In this document: piece after piece, positions 22,347 through 34,729 of the stretch
How the letters are laid out: the number at the start of each line of letters is the position of its first letter
How positions within the stretch are numbered: position 1 is the first letter of the stretch
Origin: Bisporella sp. PMI_857
Lineage: Eukaryota; Ascomycota; Leotiomycetes; Helotiales; Helotiaceae
Assembly (NCBI GenBank): GCA_021307315.1
Contig: JAJSPD010000019.1
Location: forward strand, 558,001-622,000
Reading direction: 5' to 3'
Length of the DNA stretch: 64,000 nucleotides
Translations under genes and position numbers: made by a program
The notes under the pieces: generated by a model
The model's input: only the letters and a program-made list of their open reading frames with translations
Told to the model about the DNA's origin: nothing
Database searches by the model: none

Positions 22347-24454
22347 TGGGTATCCCTTCGATGGCATGAAAGCCATGGTAATTTTAACTATTTTTCAAAC
22401 TAAGCCATTCAATCCCAGTTTCTGGCATTTTCTGTCACACATCGATGCTTACACTCGATAGACTTCATTTCCTGTAATGTTGAATCTTTCTCATTTACTA
22501 GATTGGAAGTGTTACCTGGCAGCTGTAACAAGCACGCGAGTGACTAAATAGAATTTCGATCCTAGTACTTATGTATGACTGCTATGAAATTCCATTTTTG
22601 ATATAATCTAGTTCCTCAACCCGAAATTGGTAAATCATCGTGAGGTCCTTCAAAGCTATAATAGAACTCACATTGCTACCTCAATCTTTGAATATCGGTT
22701 CAAACCGCCTAGGAGGAAGTTTCGTTAAATGGGTCATGGATACTTGTTCGATAAGCGCTATGTGCGCAATATGCCAAAAATCGAAGCCAAGAATAAGGTC
22801 ATTTATAAAGAAAAGAAAAGGATTTAAAGATGGCAGAGTGGGCTAAATCGGAAAGCATCTATAGAGAAATCTGAGGAGAACATTAATAAACGTACTTGAC
22901 ATCTTAATATCCTCAGAACCCAAAGGAACTCAAGCGACGTAAACTTTATCCGAGATACCATTTGTTGAGCATTCCCTCCGACGTTTTATAAAAGACAGAA
23001 GCGCAGATCTGTGATGCACTGTTGTAATCCGAAGTTTGTCTAGCAGTTATAATCTGTAAAGAGGGCGGGGTTTTGCCGACGCTAGATATAACGACTACTT
23101 TAAAGTAGAGCGGGTAGTAAAAAAGCGAGAAGGTTGAGATGTAGAAGATGGGCCGACATCGCAGGCCATCAGAGGGAGAACCCTCTCCATATTCGGGGTC
23201 CCTGCAGCAGTGTTGCAGCTGATGACTTGAGGTAGATTGGTTATCAGGAGCTAGGTTGCTGTACATACAGCTAAGTGCCATATCAAATGCTACAATATCG
23301 TCTGGTGCGTCTAAGGAGAACAAGGAAACAATGTCATCGCCAAAATAGTGTGGTTATATAGGACAAGCTGAGCCAACAAGTTCAAGAACGATGCTGGATG
23401 TAATGACTAGAATACAACTCATACCTGATGCGAGTGTGTTCCTGCAGTCCTATGCTCATTTGTTTGACCCCCAAAAGCGGGGGTGTGGCCTCCACACAAA
23501 ATTGGGTTGTCCTAAATGTTCACTGCGCCAAGATGCATTAGTCTCCCATTTTCCGTTGGTGGGAATTCTTTGTGAAGGGATTTAGTACCAGCGATTCTTG
23601 TTCTATACAGACGAGTCCCAGGAAAGAGGTGAGTTCCGAGTCCAATTATCAAAGTAAACTCAGACAGACCAAAAATGTAGGGGGTATAAGTGATACTGTT
23701 CTAGATAAGGAAAGGTTGGTTCACTAGGAGTACCTACCTGGCACCCACAGGTTAATATCTCTAGACTCGCATATAGCCTTCAGCAAGCTCTCAATGGGTC
23801 AGCCTATGATTTATCGGCATCAGTTTAGTATAGTGAAAGTGTTAGCCAGCGCCTTGTATTATAGAAAATTTCTACTTTCGGTTTTGCGGCCGCCTGCGCT
23901 CCTTTTCTCCAACTTCTACATTTCTATTTAACTCTTCCATATACCTATCAGATATATTTGACGCAGAAAAGTAAATTCGGGTTCGTAGATATTCCAGCCA
24001 GCAAGGAATTTTCGATACAAAATAACAATACTATATTGCGCGGTGTATATTACAAAGATATAAAAGTCGATATACCGTGATAATACTATGAAAACACCAG
24101 GCGGGGGACCCATGTCTTTGATTGAAGTTCCTTCGTAGCGCAGTTTTAGACCGGCGTACTAGTTGCTCTAGATCTCGTATGCCCTTGATATATGAGTCAT
24201 GTTAGAAAGCATATCTTCTTAATAGAAGCTTATTACGGCTGTAAAACCTCGAATGCCAATATTCTATAGAAAATTCAGAGTGAAATTGCACATTTTTCTT
24301 GTTTGCAAACTTTTGAATCGTTCACGCTTCTGAGCGTTGTAATTTGGGGGCGGAGGGTGTAAACAGAATACGAGAGGGAAGTCTATATTTTAATGGTGGC
24401 CACCAAGTCACAATTTCAAGCCGCACGAATCTCATTTTTTATGAATTTGTCACT
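22347..24454. other. Long intergenic region
   Basis: About 2.1 kb between the GH74 3' end and the 3' end of a Zn2Cys6 gene. The longest frame is 125 codons (22946-23323 minus) without recognisable motifs. I see no confident gene or element. Confidence 0.5.
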
Positions 24455-26628
24455 CTACTCTAGGAGTGAGCCCATCCACGTATTCCCACTCTCCATAATA
24501 AATGCATCAAATTCTCTCATTGCATCGCTATCAAAGTCCAAAGTGTCCCATGTGGTATTAAAATTATCGACATGTTGGCCAGAAGATCCTGGCTCAGCGC
24601 TCAGGTCGTGGAATGTCGGTGTAAGAAAGTGATTATTTGAGGGAGCGAGTTCACCGTGATGTGCTGTTGATGCATTATTGTCATTCAAAAAATGCATCGA
24701 TTGTGAGTAACCATTCATTGGTCTCGACAATGATGATGGAGCAACTGTCACCTCGTCAAGGATGTTTTCGATCGGTCCGTCACATGGCTTCGAGTGTTCG
24801 TGATACTTAACACAGAAGTTTTTCTTTTGCACATAATATATCTTAAGCTTTACAAACACAGCTTTGTATGGTTGTAGCTGTGGCATATATCCATACCTGG
24901 TTAAATCTGATATCCTTTGACTCATAGCGTCGAGTAGGTCCAACCCTGACGGCTCATCAATTGAATGACTAGTGTTGAAGCGGGATTTAATGAGACTTTC
25001 GGCGAAAGCGCCGAGTTTGACGAGACTCACGGCTGCGTACATGTTCCAGATGAAGAAGATGTTAGGAAGCAACCGAGTCAGTGTTTCGTCCATAGACAAG
25101 AAGGCCATCATCACCTCCCGACACAACTCTAGGCACCTGCAGAGTGCATTGAAGTGGGCTGTAGTAATAGGTGGTTGGAGGTTCCCTGCGTGATTTTTGT
25201 CTTGCTTCATGATATACAATCTATGATTGTAGTCTATAATGGCGATTTGATAGATATAGAGCTCGGTTGCGCTGACTACATGCTTCTCGAGCCCTTCCAT
25301 TAAATGTCAGCGACGTTAGAAAACAGGCGTAGGAAGTGACGGCTTCAGTAAACGTACGAGAGTCAACATGATCTGATGAAGAAGTCTGGTCTCCCAAACG
25401 TTCGTGAAACATTTTCATCATATATTGCGTCTTGGGATTGTCGAAACTTTCGTCTTTTATGGTGGTTAGGTCGTTCAGAAGTACAGAAGCATCTTCAACT
25501 ACCTGCTGAAGTTCTACCAGCCTGCACAGCCATGAATCATTAGTTGTGCCTCTGTCACTCTGTATTAAAGCTCTAATACAACCTTGAGTTCGCGGTCTTG
25601 ACATGTTGAAATTATGCGGGTTTAATAACGCTGCCGTGCTGGCGATCGTAGCGTGTTAGCGAAGTAAACTCAGCATAGTGGATCTAACGACTGGTGAGCA
25701 CTTACGTCGATGCGGCATGGTAGGTGCCTAGCCATGTACTACAAGCTTCCAAATTTTCCACTGTCATATCCTCCGTGACGAGCTCCCGTGTTTCGCCTAT
25801 GCCTAAGTCCAATGTCATAGCAACGGCGTTACGTATGTACTGGAGGTTGGGCACAGAACTTTTGGCATGAGGTAGCTGAAAACCGTAGTGAGATATTAAA
25901 AGTAATGATTGCAAAAGGTCTATTGACTTCACACCTTCGATGAAGACCTTTTGTGCCAATTCTTCGTTGAGATGTCCGAGAAGTTGAAACTCTAATGCAG
26001 GAAGGATTGATGTGCTGCCCACAGTGAGAATGGTCAAGAATAGTACAGGTTTTGAAGAGCGTATTTTATGAAAATCCTGCTCTGAATCCAGCTGTATTAT
26101 GGGCATGATCGGTCTCATGTAATTCTTCCAGTGGTTGAACAGTATGATTGCGGTCTGCAGATCGACCCAACCTTTGTCAATGGGATCAGGATAGACAAGA
26201 TATCCGACAGCGGGACTCTTCGAAGGCCTGACAATGTCACTGTTGGTGGCATTGGTCAACGATGCTACATTTTGGGGTTGTCTTGAGGGCGAAGATTGTT
26301 GTTGAAGACTTCTGTTATCTTCCCCAGAGATGTGGTGGCTACTGAGCCGCTGTGTCGTATACGAGCGGGCTGGGTTCCGACTCTCTGAGCCTTCATACTG
26401 TTCCTTGCGCATTCCCTTAGTCAGAAGCTCGATCTTTTGCTCGAGCTCTAAAAGCTTGCGAGCCGACCTGACACGTGGTTTCGAAGGTTCCGGAGGCTCG
26501 CATGGTCGTGAATATTTTTGACACCCAGCACAATTTCGTGACCCGTCCACCGGTACACACTTTATCTTCATTTGCTTGCACGAAGCACAAGCCCTGAACT
26601 TCTGGTTGTTACTCACTAGTTGATCCAT
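24455..26628 (-). CDS. Zn2Cys6 transcription factor
   Basis: Three exons on the minus strand: 26628-25706, 25638-25358, 25293-24455, 680 residues in one frame. The cluster reads C14-x2-C17-x6-C24-x8-C33-x2-C36-x6-C43 with 'KQMKIK' between cysteines, then a basic, leucine-rich dimerisation helix ('RKLLELEQKIELLTKG'). The middle region has features of the fungal-specific regulatory domain ('LSISHYGFQL'-like region, 'RNAVAMTLDLGIG', 'ACSTWLGTYHA'). The C-terminus is acidic and hydrophobic ('WDTLDFDSDAMREFDAF'), as in activation domains. Nuclear regulator; target unknown. It is divergent from the first NmrA-like gene, and the intervening promoter holds paired CGG-N2-CCG sites. Confidence 0.85.
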
Positions 26629-27278
26629 AAATTGTGATGCAGGCAGGATGAAAGTAGAGACCCAGAATTACATTGTTATTTTTCCATGCTGGGTGGAAGG
26701 CGCCAATTCTCTTGCGTAGTGAGTGAGGGTCACCTGACTCATGCCATGAACCTTATTAATAATCCACTGAACATCAGGAATTTTCGAAGCTTCTACAAGG
26801 TTTTATTTGGACAACATCCCAAATTTGCTAAAACATGATTGATACGATCTGCTACCCTACAGTCTGATGCGATTTGCTTTATAAACTCTTGTCTAAGTCC
26901 GTGTCATGTTCTCTACCATACTCACCTGTACGTTTCGATATTCTTTTGGCTGGTTTCGTTAAGCGAGCGGGAAGGGGTACTTGCCTTGTTGGGTTAGAAA
27001 TCCAGTAAATACAGGAATATGCTAGGATTGGTATACTTTGCTACATTTAGAAAGGAACCTTAAATTTCACCAACGAAGATTGCACTTGAATTAATTTCAC
27101 TATGACAAATTCAATGTTTGAAACGTATTGCAGGTGAAACTAGCCCGGGTGGCCTTCGGCGCCGACCGGCGCCGAGATGTGTAATCAGATATTCATAAGT
27201 CTGAGTTGACTAGGAGGAACCGTTCTTTCTATCTGTATTATTATTTCGCTTTTCAAGAACTTTTAAAGTATCAAAGCA
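26629..27278. promoter_or_regulatory. Divergent promoter of regulator and NmrA-like gene
   Basis: 650 nt of mostly AT-rich DNA with one GC-rich island at 27143-27175. The island holds the paired CGGCGCCG sites listed separately. No coding frame of interest. Confidence 0.5.
27156..27175. promoter_or_regulatory. Tandem CGG-N2-CCG sites
   Basis: TCGGCGCCGA (27156-27165) is followed directly by CCGGCGCCGA (27166-27175). Each contains CGG and CCG inverted half-sites with a 2-nt gap, the geometry bound by some Zn2Cys6 dimers. They start about 120 nt upstream of the NmrA-like start codon and face a Zn2Cys6 gene on the other side. Confidence 0.45.
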
Positions 27279-28229
27279 ATGTCGAAGACTATTCTTGTTA
27301 CAGGTGCGACTGGCAAACAAGGCGGAGCCCTTTTAAACGCGCTGATCAAGGCCAACGCTGATTTCGAAATTCTGGCCCTTACGCGAAATGCCTCATCGAC
27401 TTCCGCTCAAGAACTTTTAAACAAGTCTCCCAAGGTCAAAGTGATTGCTGGGAACTTGGATGCAGCCGATGAGGTCTTTGCAAAGGCCAGAGAAGTCTCC
27501 AAGCTTCCCATTTGAGGCGTCTTCAGCGTGCAGGTAATCTCTTGATTTCAATTCTTTCATGTACAGCTTTCTGATAACCTCAACCAGGCGGCTATGGGGG
27601 GCGGCGCCAATGCTGAGAGTGAAGTGCGACAAGGCAAGGCCCTTATTGAGGCGTCCATCAAGAACGATGTGAAGCACTTCGTCTATTCCTCTGTGGACCG
27701 TGGAGGAGTCAAATCAGACAACAACCCAACGAATGTTCCTCATTTCCAAACCAAGCATAAGCTCGAACAACACCTGGTTAGCATGGCAAAACATGGCAAC
27801 ATGAACTGGACTGTTCTACGACCGGTTGCTTTCTTCGAGAATCTCGTCCCAGGGTTTTTCGGTAAGGTCTTCGCAACGAGCTGGCAGATGGCCTTGAGGG
27901 AAAATCAGAAGTTACAGCTGGTCGCGACAAGCGACATTAGCATCCTCGCCGCTGAGGCTTTTATGAACCCATCGGAGTACAAATCTACGAAAATATCAGT
28001 GGCAGGTGATGAATTGACGTTCGACCAATTCAAGCAAACTTTCGAACAGGAAATAGGCAAGAGTCTGCCCACAACTTTCCATTTCATAGGCGCGGTAATC
28101 AATTGGTTGGCGAAAGACTTGGGATATATGTTTAAATGGTTCCGTAATGAAGGATATGGAGCTGATATTTCCAAAATGAAAAAGATCAACCCACAATTGA
28201 AGGATTTCAGGACGTGGCTCAGGAAGTAA
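27279..28229 (+). pseudogene. NmrA-like NAD(P)-binding protein with internal stop
   Basis: Two exons, 27279-27533 and 27588-28229. The N-terminus is a Rossmann nucleotide-binding motif ('ILVTGATGKQGGALLNAL', G-x-x-G-x-x-G). Later motifs 'KHFVYSSVDRGG' and 'NWTVLRPVAFFENL' are typical of NmrA/HSCARG-type redox sensors, which bind NADP but are usually not active dehydrogenases. The frame is perfect apart from a TGA at 27513-27515 where relatives have Trp ('KLPI-stop-GVFSVQ'). The frame, the intron and all downstream sequence remain intact, so the lesion is young, or is a sequencing error or a readthrough site. If real, translation ends at 78 residues. Confidence 0.85.
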
Positions 28230-29223
28230 AGCCAATTCAAGACTAAATAATTCTTTCCGCCTTTTAGTGGTGAAGAGATGTTTTTCTTGAGATAGAGTTT
28301 GAGCTTGCCATACCATATTTCCATTGACATGTGTAATAGTAGCTGAAAATCTCTTGGATTATAGAATGTTTAATCTCAACTTATTGCTTTAAAACTTCTC
28401 TTTTCGGGGTCTGTCTGTACACAATATATTTATGCTAAATCTAAAGTCTTGCCATTTGATACGGCTGTGGCTAGCATACACTTTTTATTCTATCCCTCTA
28501 GTAACTTTTGCAAAGAGAGCAATCAATCCTGGTAAGAAGCAAGCGTGCCGCATAATTCGGTGATGATAACGAGTGCAAAGAGGTGATGGGACTGCCTTGA
28601 ACCAAGTGTTGTATGTTGGCCATTTAACATACGCCATCTATCACAGAATAGTGTGGCGTTTACCCAGCATCAGTGTGAGCTGTGTGACCAAAATATTAAG
28701 TATACTGAAAGAAGATAGTCTACTTCTACAAAGGCACAGTAGGAGATTGGAATGGAATGGCTAGACGTAAGATCAGAGCATGGTACACCTCCAATGTAGA
28801 AAAAAGTAGAGTAGTCCCAGTATAGATCAACAAGGTCATACTTATTCTAGCACAATCTTGCTAGTATTTCAAGATCTCGGCGATTTAGACATAAAAGTTG
28901 CGATATCATAACAAGTACGGATCGAAATAGACATTAGTCGCTAAACTATGTTTTGTCCTAGGATACCTGTAAGTGGAAATTTAGTAGATAAGGCTAGAGC
29001 TAGACTACAAATAAAATAACAAGCAGGCTCTATCCTTACATACTGCTCACTATGATTGACCGTACAGCTCCGACCGGACATTAGAGGTACCGAGGTTTCG
29101 GCGTTGTGAGGTAATAAAAGCGCTATCCGTTTCAAGATGTAATACACTACTGTTACATAAAAAACTATATATAAAGTGCGATTTCCAATGCAGAATCTTC
29201 TTCAACTATAACTTCCTATCATC
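28230..29223. other. Intergenic region
   Basis: About 1 kb between the two NmrA-like genes, AT-rich, with no frame above 70 codons that looks coding. It should contain the promoter of the downstream gene. Confidence 0.5.
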
Positions 29224-30264
29224 ATGTCTCTCACCGTTGGAGTTGCTGGCGTCACCGGAAAGTTCGGTCGTGTCCTCGTCTCTTCATTACTTAAATACCC
29301 GAATATTACAGTCAGAGGGTATTGCAGGGACCCCGCAAAGGTGCCTTCATCTTTTGTGTCCAATGCTCAGTTTTCAGTCTCGGCAGGAGAAGCCTTTAGT
29401 AGCGACCTTATCTCATCCTTTGTTACAGGCTGTGATGTGGTAGTGTGTTGCTATCTCGGCGACGACAACTTGATGATCGAGGGGCAGAAGCTGCTTATAA
29501 ACGCATGCGAGACGAAAGGCGTCCCACGCTATATTGCATCGGATTGGTGTTTGGATTACACAAAGCTTGAGTTCGGCTACCTCTTTCCTAAGGATCCAAT
29601 GAAGCATATCAAGAAATATCTAGATACAAAGGAAAAAGTCAAGGGAGTACATATCTTGGTTGGCGGGTTTATACAAGGCTTCTTCGGCGGCCTGTTCAGG
29701 ATATGGGATCCAACCTCAACGACTTTCAGGTACTGGGGAACTGGCGACGAGCTGTGGGAAGGTACCACCTATGAGAACGCTGCCGAATACACTGCTGCCA
29801 TTTGTGCAGATAAGGATGCAGTTGGAATTCAAAAAGGTGAGCCGCTAGAGAAAGGACAAATTTCAATGACTATTAACCACTTCTGCATAGTTGTTGGAGG
29901 TCGAGCCAAATTTCGCGATATAGTCGATTCCTTTGAAAAGGTTTACAACGTGAAGCCTAAGCTCGAATGTCTTGGCTCACTCGAAGATCTGTATACACGC
30001 ATGCATAACTTGCGAAGTGCTGACCCGCACAACTTCTATGCCTATATATTTCTGTAAGTACAAAAATTTGAGACCAGTTCCGCGGTTAACACCCAAAGAT
30101 ACTACCAGTATTACGCGCTCAATGGAGAGACAAACATTGGCTCCGAGCTGGATAATGAGAGGTATCCACAAGTCAAGCCAGTTTCATGGGAGGATTTCAT
30201 GGCTGGAGTTCCATTGGAAGATTTAGCCAATACCTACTTCGGCGTTGGTGAGAATATCAGCTAG
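29224..30264 (+). CDS. NmrA-like / isoflavone-reductase-like protein
   Basis: Two exons, 29224-30053 and 30099-30264, 331 residues. It starts with a Rossmann motif 'GVAGVTGKFGRVLVSSLL', continues with 'CDVVVCCYLGDD', 'GVPRYIASDWCLDY' and 'YWGTGDELWEGTTYENAA', and ends 'MAGVPLEDLANTYFGVGENIS'. This matches fungal NmrA-like/PCBER-type reductases of about 300-330 residues. A YxxxK pair typical of active short-chain dehydrogenases is not evident. Likely an NAD(P)-dependent reductase or sensor in the cytosol; substrate unknown. It is intact, unlike its upstream paralogue, and too different from it to be a recent tandem copy. Confidence 0.85.
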
Positions 30265-31189
30265 GCTACATACAGCAATAAGCTTCTATGGAGCAGTAGA
30301 AGCCAGTGCAATGATCAAGGTTCGCAGTAAAATGCTTACAAATATCTGCGGTAGTTTTTGGTCACGCCTACCACATAATCTATATGTCTTCATGCTTACA
30401 TGATCTTCACAACTAAGATTTCGTTGTGCTCTGATGTATTATGCAATATACAACCCCATGATATGCGCGTTTATCCTCAAGGATATAAATCTTCTAGCAT
30501 GCTTTCTAGGAGTAAAATATCATTGCCGCACTTGTGGAGTGTCCCCGACCCTCCAACAGGTAAGAAGCTCAATACAGGAGATTTTGGCTATTATGATAAC
30601 ATGTTACAACCCTGAGATGCAGAGTAAAGACGAAAATCTGGCTAGTAGGTCACAACCTTCCTTTATTCTGTCTACGGAGTTTGCTACTAGTATTTCTATC
30701 ACCCATTCAATGCTGTGGTCTCAATGATCCCTTTTTGCTCTACTCAATGTGCAACGTACAACGTAGTTGATTTTGTTAATAACCCTCATGTTACTGCAAC
30801 AATATCCAATATAGTTACTGTGCCTGTTATGCCTGTTGACTCTGGTCTGAAGCGAAGTGTTTTTCGAAAGCATTATCAGGGATGTAAGGCAATGGAACTC
30901 TTAAACAAGTAACCCTATTAATAACAGCACCGATTCCCTTGGAATTTGAATTATATTTTATTTCTAACTTGCTAAATATTCAATTGAATCTTCATTTCGG
31001 TATTTGATAGTTCTACTTGCTTTATTCGCGCCCTTTTATTTTATTTTTTTGATATAGAAAAAGGACTCTCCTTAAAGCAGATATCTCTTCTGAGACCCCT
31101 TTTAACAACACTCACATATCCAATTAAAATGCATGTTTTTCGCTGCCCATATTTTATGAACTCAGTTTTCCAACAATATTGTGTCGTTT
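30265..31189. other. Intergenic region
   Basis: About 0.9 kb without a recognisable gene. Frames of 65-97 codons on the plus strand overlap each other and lack known motifs. Confidence 0.5.
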
Positions 31190-34100
31190 AATAATGCGTA
31201 AGTTAAACTACCGGGTCGACTTTGATAACACCAAGATAGGCAAGGGTCTAGGCTCCCAGCTCCCTCTAATATACTCTCGATGGTGCCTTTCCATATTCTT
31301 CCCTAATAACTTTTCATTAATCCCAACATTTTTAACCTCTTGTAAAGTATCTGATTTCACATCATTCCACTCCACTATCGTAGGGCGGGTGCGATTTGCA
31401 GCAGTAAGTACCTTCAAAGTTCCATGGTTCCCTAAAGAGAACCGCGTGCCTTTTTTCAATTCCATAGCATTCCATATTGCCTTCGATCCGCCATCAACCT
31501 TTCCAAGTTTCAATTTTTCACCATTTAAAATCGATTCATTTACCTTTAGAGAGGTTTGAAGCAGAGGGAAACCCCTTGAATTTGAATTTGGTTTGCTAAG
31601 TAGGGGCGGGCTTTAGAGCAGCGTCGTCCATAACCTTTATAGTCAAAGTCAAGACACGTCGTGCCCACGATAGCCATGGTCAATGACTCCTCGGAATCTT
31701 CAAGAAAACCTGTCCAGGTATGTTCAGATCTGAACAGGGTCACGATCCATTCTTCGAAAAAACTTGAGACAGTCAGAGGCGTAGTAATTGGCGCGAGCAA
31801 CGAAGTCGCCTCGGGATTAACATATATTTCTGATTCATCTTCAGATTCTCCATCCGATTCTCCTTCTACATTGAATGATTCGACCCAGAGGGCTCTAAGC
31901 TCACGGCTGTCCCTATCAATCCCCGTTTCTTCCAAGGCGTCCAAGCACTTAGTGATGGCATCCCCAACGTTGTCTTGATATTCTGAACTTCCCTTCCAAA
32001 ACTTTCGAAATGATCTAGGGCATCTTAGGGCTCTAAAATAGGCGTGCTCGCATGCCTCAGATACCCACCGGAATGAGATTCCACGGAGGTAGTTTCGCAT
32101 ATTTGGTGAGCCAAGCAGATGTAGAAGTCTCCGCCGCCTAGCATTACCAGTACAGAGAGATACCTCAACGCCACTAAATGCCTCGAGATCCACCGGATTC
32201 CGCAAGTCATGTCTCCAGCGTTCCATCAATGCATCTTTCATTGTGTTGCCATTACGATGCTTATATGTGACCGTGCCTGCTGCGGATATGATCCCCATAG
32301 CTGATCCTTGAACCTGTACGGCGTGGGAATTAGCGTATCGTCGCGGCCTAAACGTCTTGAGTGATCGTAATGCTCCTTGCTGATCTAGATGAGTTTTAAT
32401 GGTCGATAAACGCTCTGTGCTAGAAATACAGCCCTGGTTTACGTGAAGTCCAAATTCTTGGCTAGCTCCAATCAAGAGAGTGTCTGAGGGGAGAAAATAC
32501 TTTCTGGACGAGGGGGATTGATTGGGCTGAACTTCAACCTCAGTGCCACCCCAATCCTTGAATGACGTCCAATGACAGAACACTTCAGATGAATGGACGC
32601 TTGGTGCCCTTCCATCACCTCTGACACTTGACATCCAAGGGATAATTGCACCATTCCCAATATCATATTGCTGGATGCGGTCAGGCTCAGAATTACTGAT
32701 GATTTGCCATGACGGACCCCAAAGATCCGTAAGCATGTCGATAGTCGTCGACAAATAAAGACGTTCATTCCCATCGCCAGAAAAGTTTTGGCTAAAGATC
32801 CAAGGCTGCATGTTGCCTAGAAATTTGTCTAGACATTGAAATTGATGACGCCGAAGCTTGATACCTACATAAGTGGCTCGCGGAGTAAGACCTCTGGGCG
32901 TCTCATCATGATAAATAAACTTTCGTGGAATCTGGAACGCATCAATCTCTTTTCCTAGGAGTTCTAAATCATAGAGGCTAGATACTTCTCGAGCAAGGGT
33001 CGCTTATCAATTTGCTGATTAAGATGTGCAGCCATGATCTCAGTATTCGAGCTATTTATTTGGTTGCAAGCATCAAACAATCTGCTGGCCAACCATTGAG
33101 CGTGTCTTTCTACGATACTTGCGGCATCTTTCTCACGAGGATCCACTGCACTGTTTTGAAGATCTCCATGGAACCGAAGAAATAACCTTCGAATGTTGCG
33201 GACAAATCGGGGCTTGCTCATCCTCCTGGCTGCCTCCTCAAACAAAAATTGCAGTTCAGTATCGGAGCTTAGAATAACGAAGACTTCTTCTTGGGCGGAT
33301 CTAGGAAGCCCTTGTACAGTTGAAATTGAGATGCCAGATGGTAGACTTGAGCCCAGTGCACTATCCCGAAAGGTATTTAAAGAAGCGATTGACTGAAGCT
33401 CCCAAGCCTCTTCATCTTCTCCTTCAGGCCGTAGAAATTGTTCATGGTCTAAATTCGTTATAGAGGGTGAAACTTGTGTAGGGATCATCTCAGTTGGTAG
33501 CCCATTCCCACCGGACTGAGACGCGGTGTCAGTAGCCTTATCAAACATGTCCCGCAAGGAATTGTTGGCATCGTAAGGTAGTTCACTGATAATTCGCAGT
33601 ATAGGCAGGAATATCTGCTCCATATGCTTTGCCAAATGTATTGAAAGCTGTTTCCAAGTGTTGAAGGTTTTACCACAAAACTTGCAGGGTTCTTCTTGTG
33701 ATTTGTGTGCAGTCTCGTGATAGCATCGATCAATGTAAGCCTATGTGGAATCAGTCAGCGCAGCTTTTGTCCTTGATTTCGGCTCTGGAAACTTGTGTTC
33801 GCGTACAAGATGTTGCAAGAAGTTGTCTTTACGATAACAGGGGTACCTGCAATCTTCGAACTGGCAAACCCACCACTCTAAAGCACGATGAAATTCATTT
33901 TCGTGCCGGAGCCAACTTGACTTCCATTTAAATGACTTTGGCTCTTTGCATTCTGAGAAAGTGCATATAAAAGGCTGAATATCTTCGTGAACATGTTTCG
34001 TCCAGCCAGACGGCTTCTGGTATTTGTTGACTTCGAAACATATTTGGCATTCAAATTGGGCCGGAAGGGTTCTGGTTGGGGGCATTGGGACGCCAGGAGG

Positions 34101-34729
34101 AAACATATCCTCGCCTATAGTAAATTCACTGCGGCGATAATTATCATCTGATAAGCCCATTATGGATAGCTGGCCAGAATGATCATGCCCAAGTGGCTCC
34201 CTTACATTGCCTTTGGCGCCTTGTAGGGTATTGCTCCCATTAAGGGCTAGGCAGTAAATACTAGCTGCGCAATTACGAGCTAGAATTGCCCTCGAATGCT
34301 GCCTTTGCAGATTCACCAAATTTTCGTAGCGAATTACTTGCTGATGTGCAATCATACTGACAAGCCAATCTTCCTTCATACAGGGATTTAGCCGCAGGAT
34401 ATAAGTTTTAAAACCCTCATACGTTGGAATGGTCTGTGATATTTGTTCTGTGGCAACCTCAAATAGGTTATACTATTCGTCATCATCCTGTTCATGTTCC
34501 TGAGCATTTAACTCAGGTTGTTGTGCTTGCAATTTCACACCACCGTCCAATGTTTCCTGCACTTCGACATCATATAATTTGCTTTCGGCTTGGTGCTACT
34601 AGGTCCCTTCTGTGACTCAAAAATTTTTTCACCTTCCGTGATTGCTGGAATGGATGAAGGAGATTCCGTTGTAATAAGTGAATGGGTGGTACCGTGCACC
34701 ATATCTTCCTTGGATGTTGCGGCTGCCAT
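31190..34729 (-). pseudogene. Decayed C2H2 zinc-finger protein of a fungal family
   Basis: Coding remains run along the minus strand. From 34570 to 33741 they give 'SQTIPTYEGFKTYI', then C2H2-like segments ('CQICFEVNK..GWTKHV', 'CTFSECKEPKSFKWKSSW', 'CQFEDCRYPCYRKDNFLQH'). Downstream comes 'PCKFCGKTFNTWKQLSIHL', then a large conserved domain of unknown function (32960-31546; 'YLSTTIDMLTDLWGPSWQ', 'NARRRRLLHLLGS'). A further tail at 31513-31208 has 'AIWNAMELKKGTRFSLGNH' and 'EYIRGSWEPRPLPILVLS'. Lesions: in-frame TAG at 34473-34475 and 33741-33743, and frame changes near 32990-33005 and 31546-31575. Conserved residues flank each lesion, so this was one gene. The N-terminal exon (from about 34729) is the least certain part. 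A separate surviving gene from 32811 to 31546 is possible. Confidence 0.65.

Noticed and set aside
27513..27515. TGA in the NmrA-like gene as an RIP mutation
   Set aside because: The change on the complementary strand is in a CpC, not the CpA context preferred by RIP.
31179..31559. 126-codon plus-strand frame
   Set aside because: The opposite strand carries the conserved tail of the C2H2 relic ('EYIRGSWEPRPLPILVLS'), so this is its antisense shadow.
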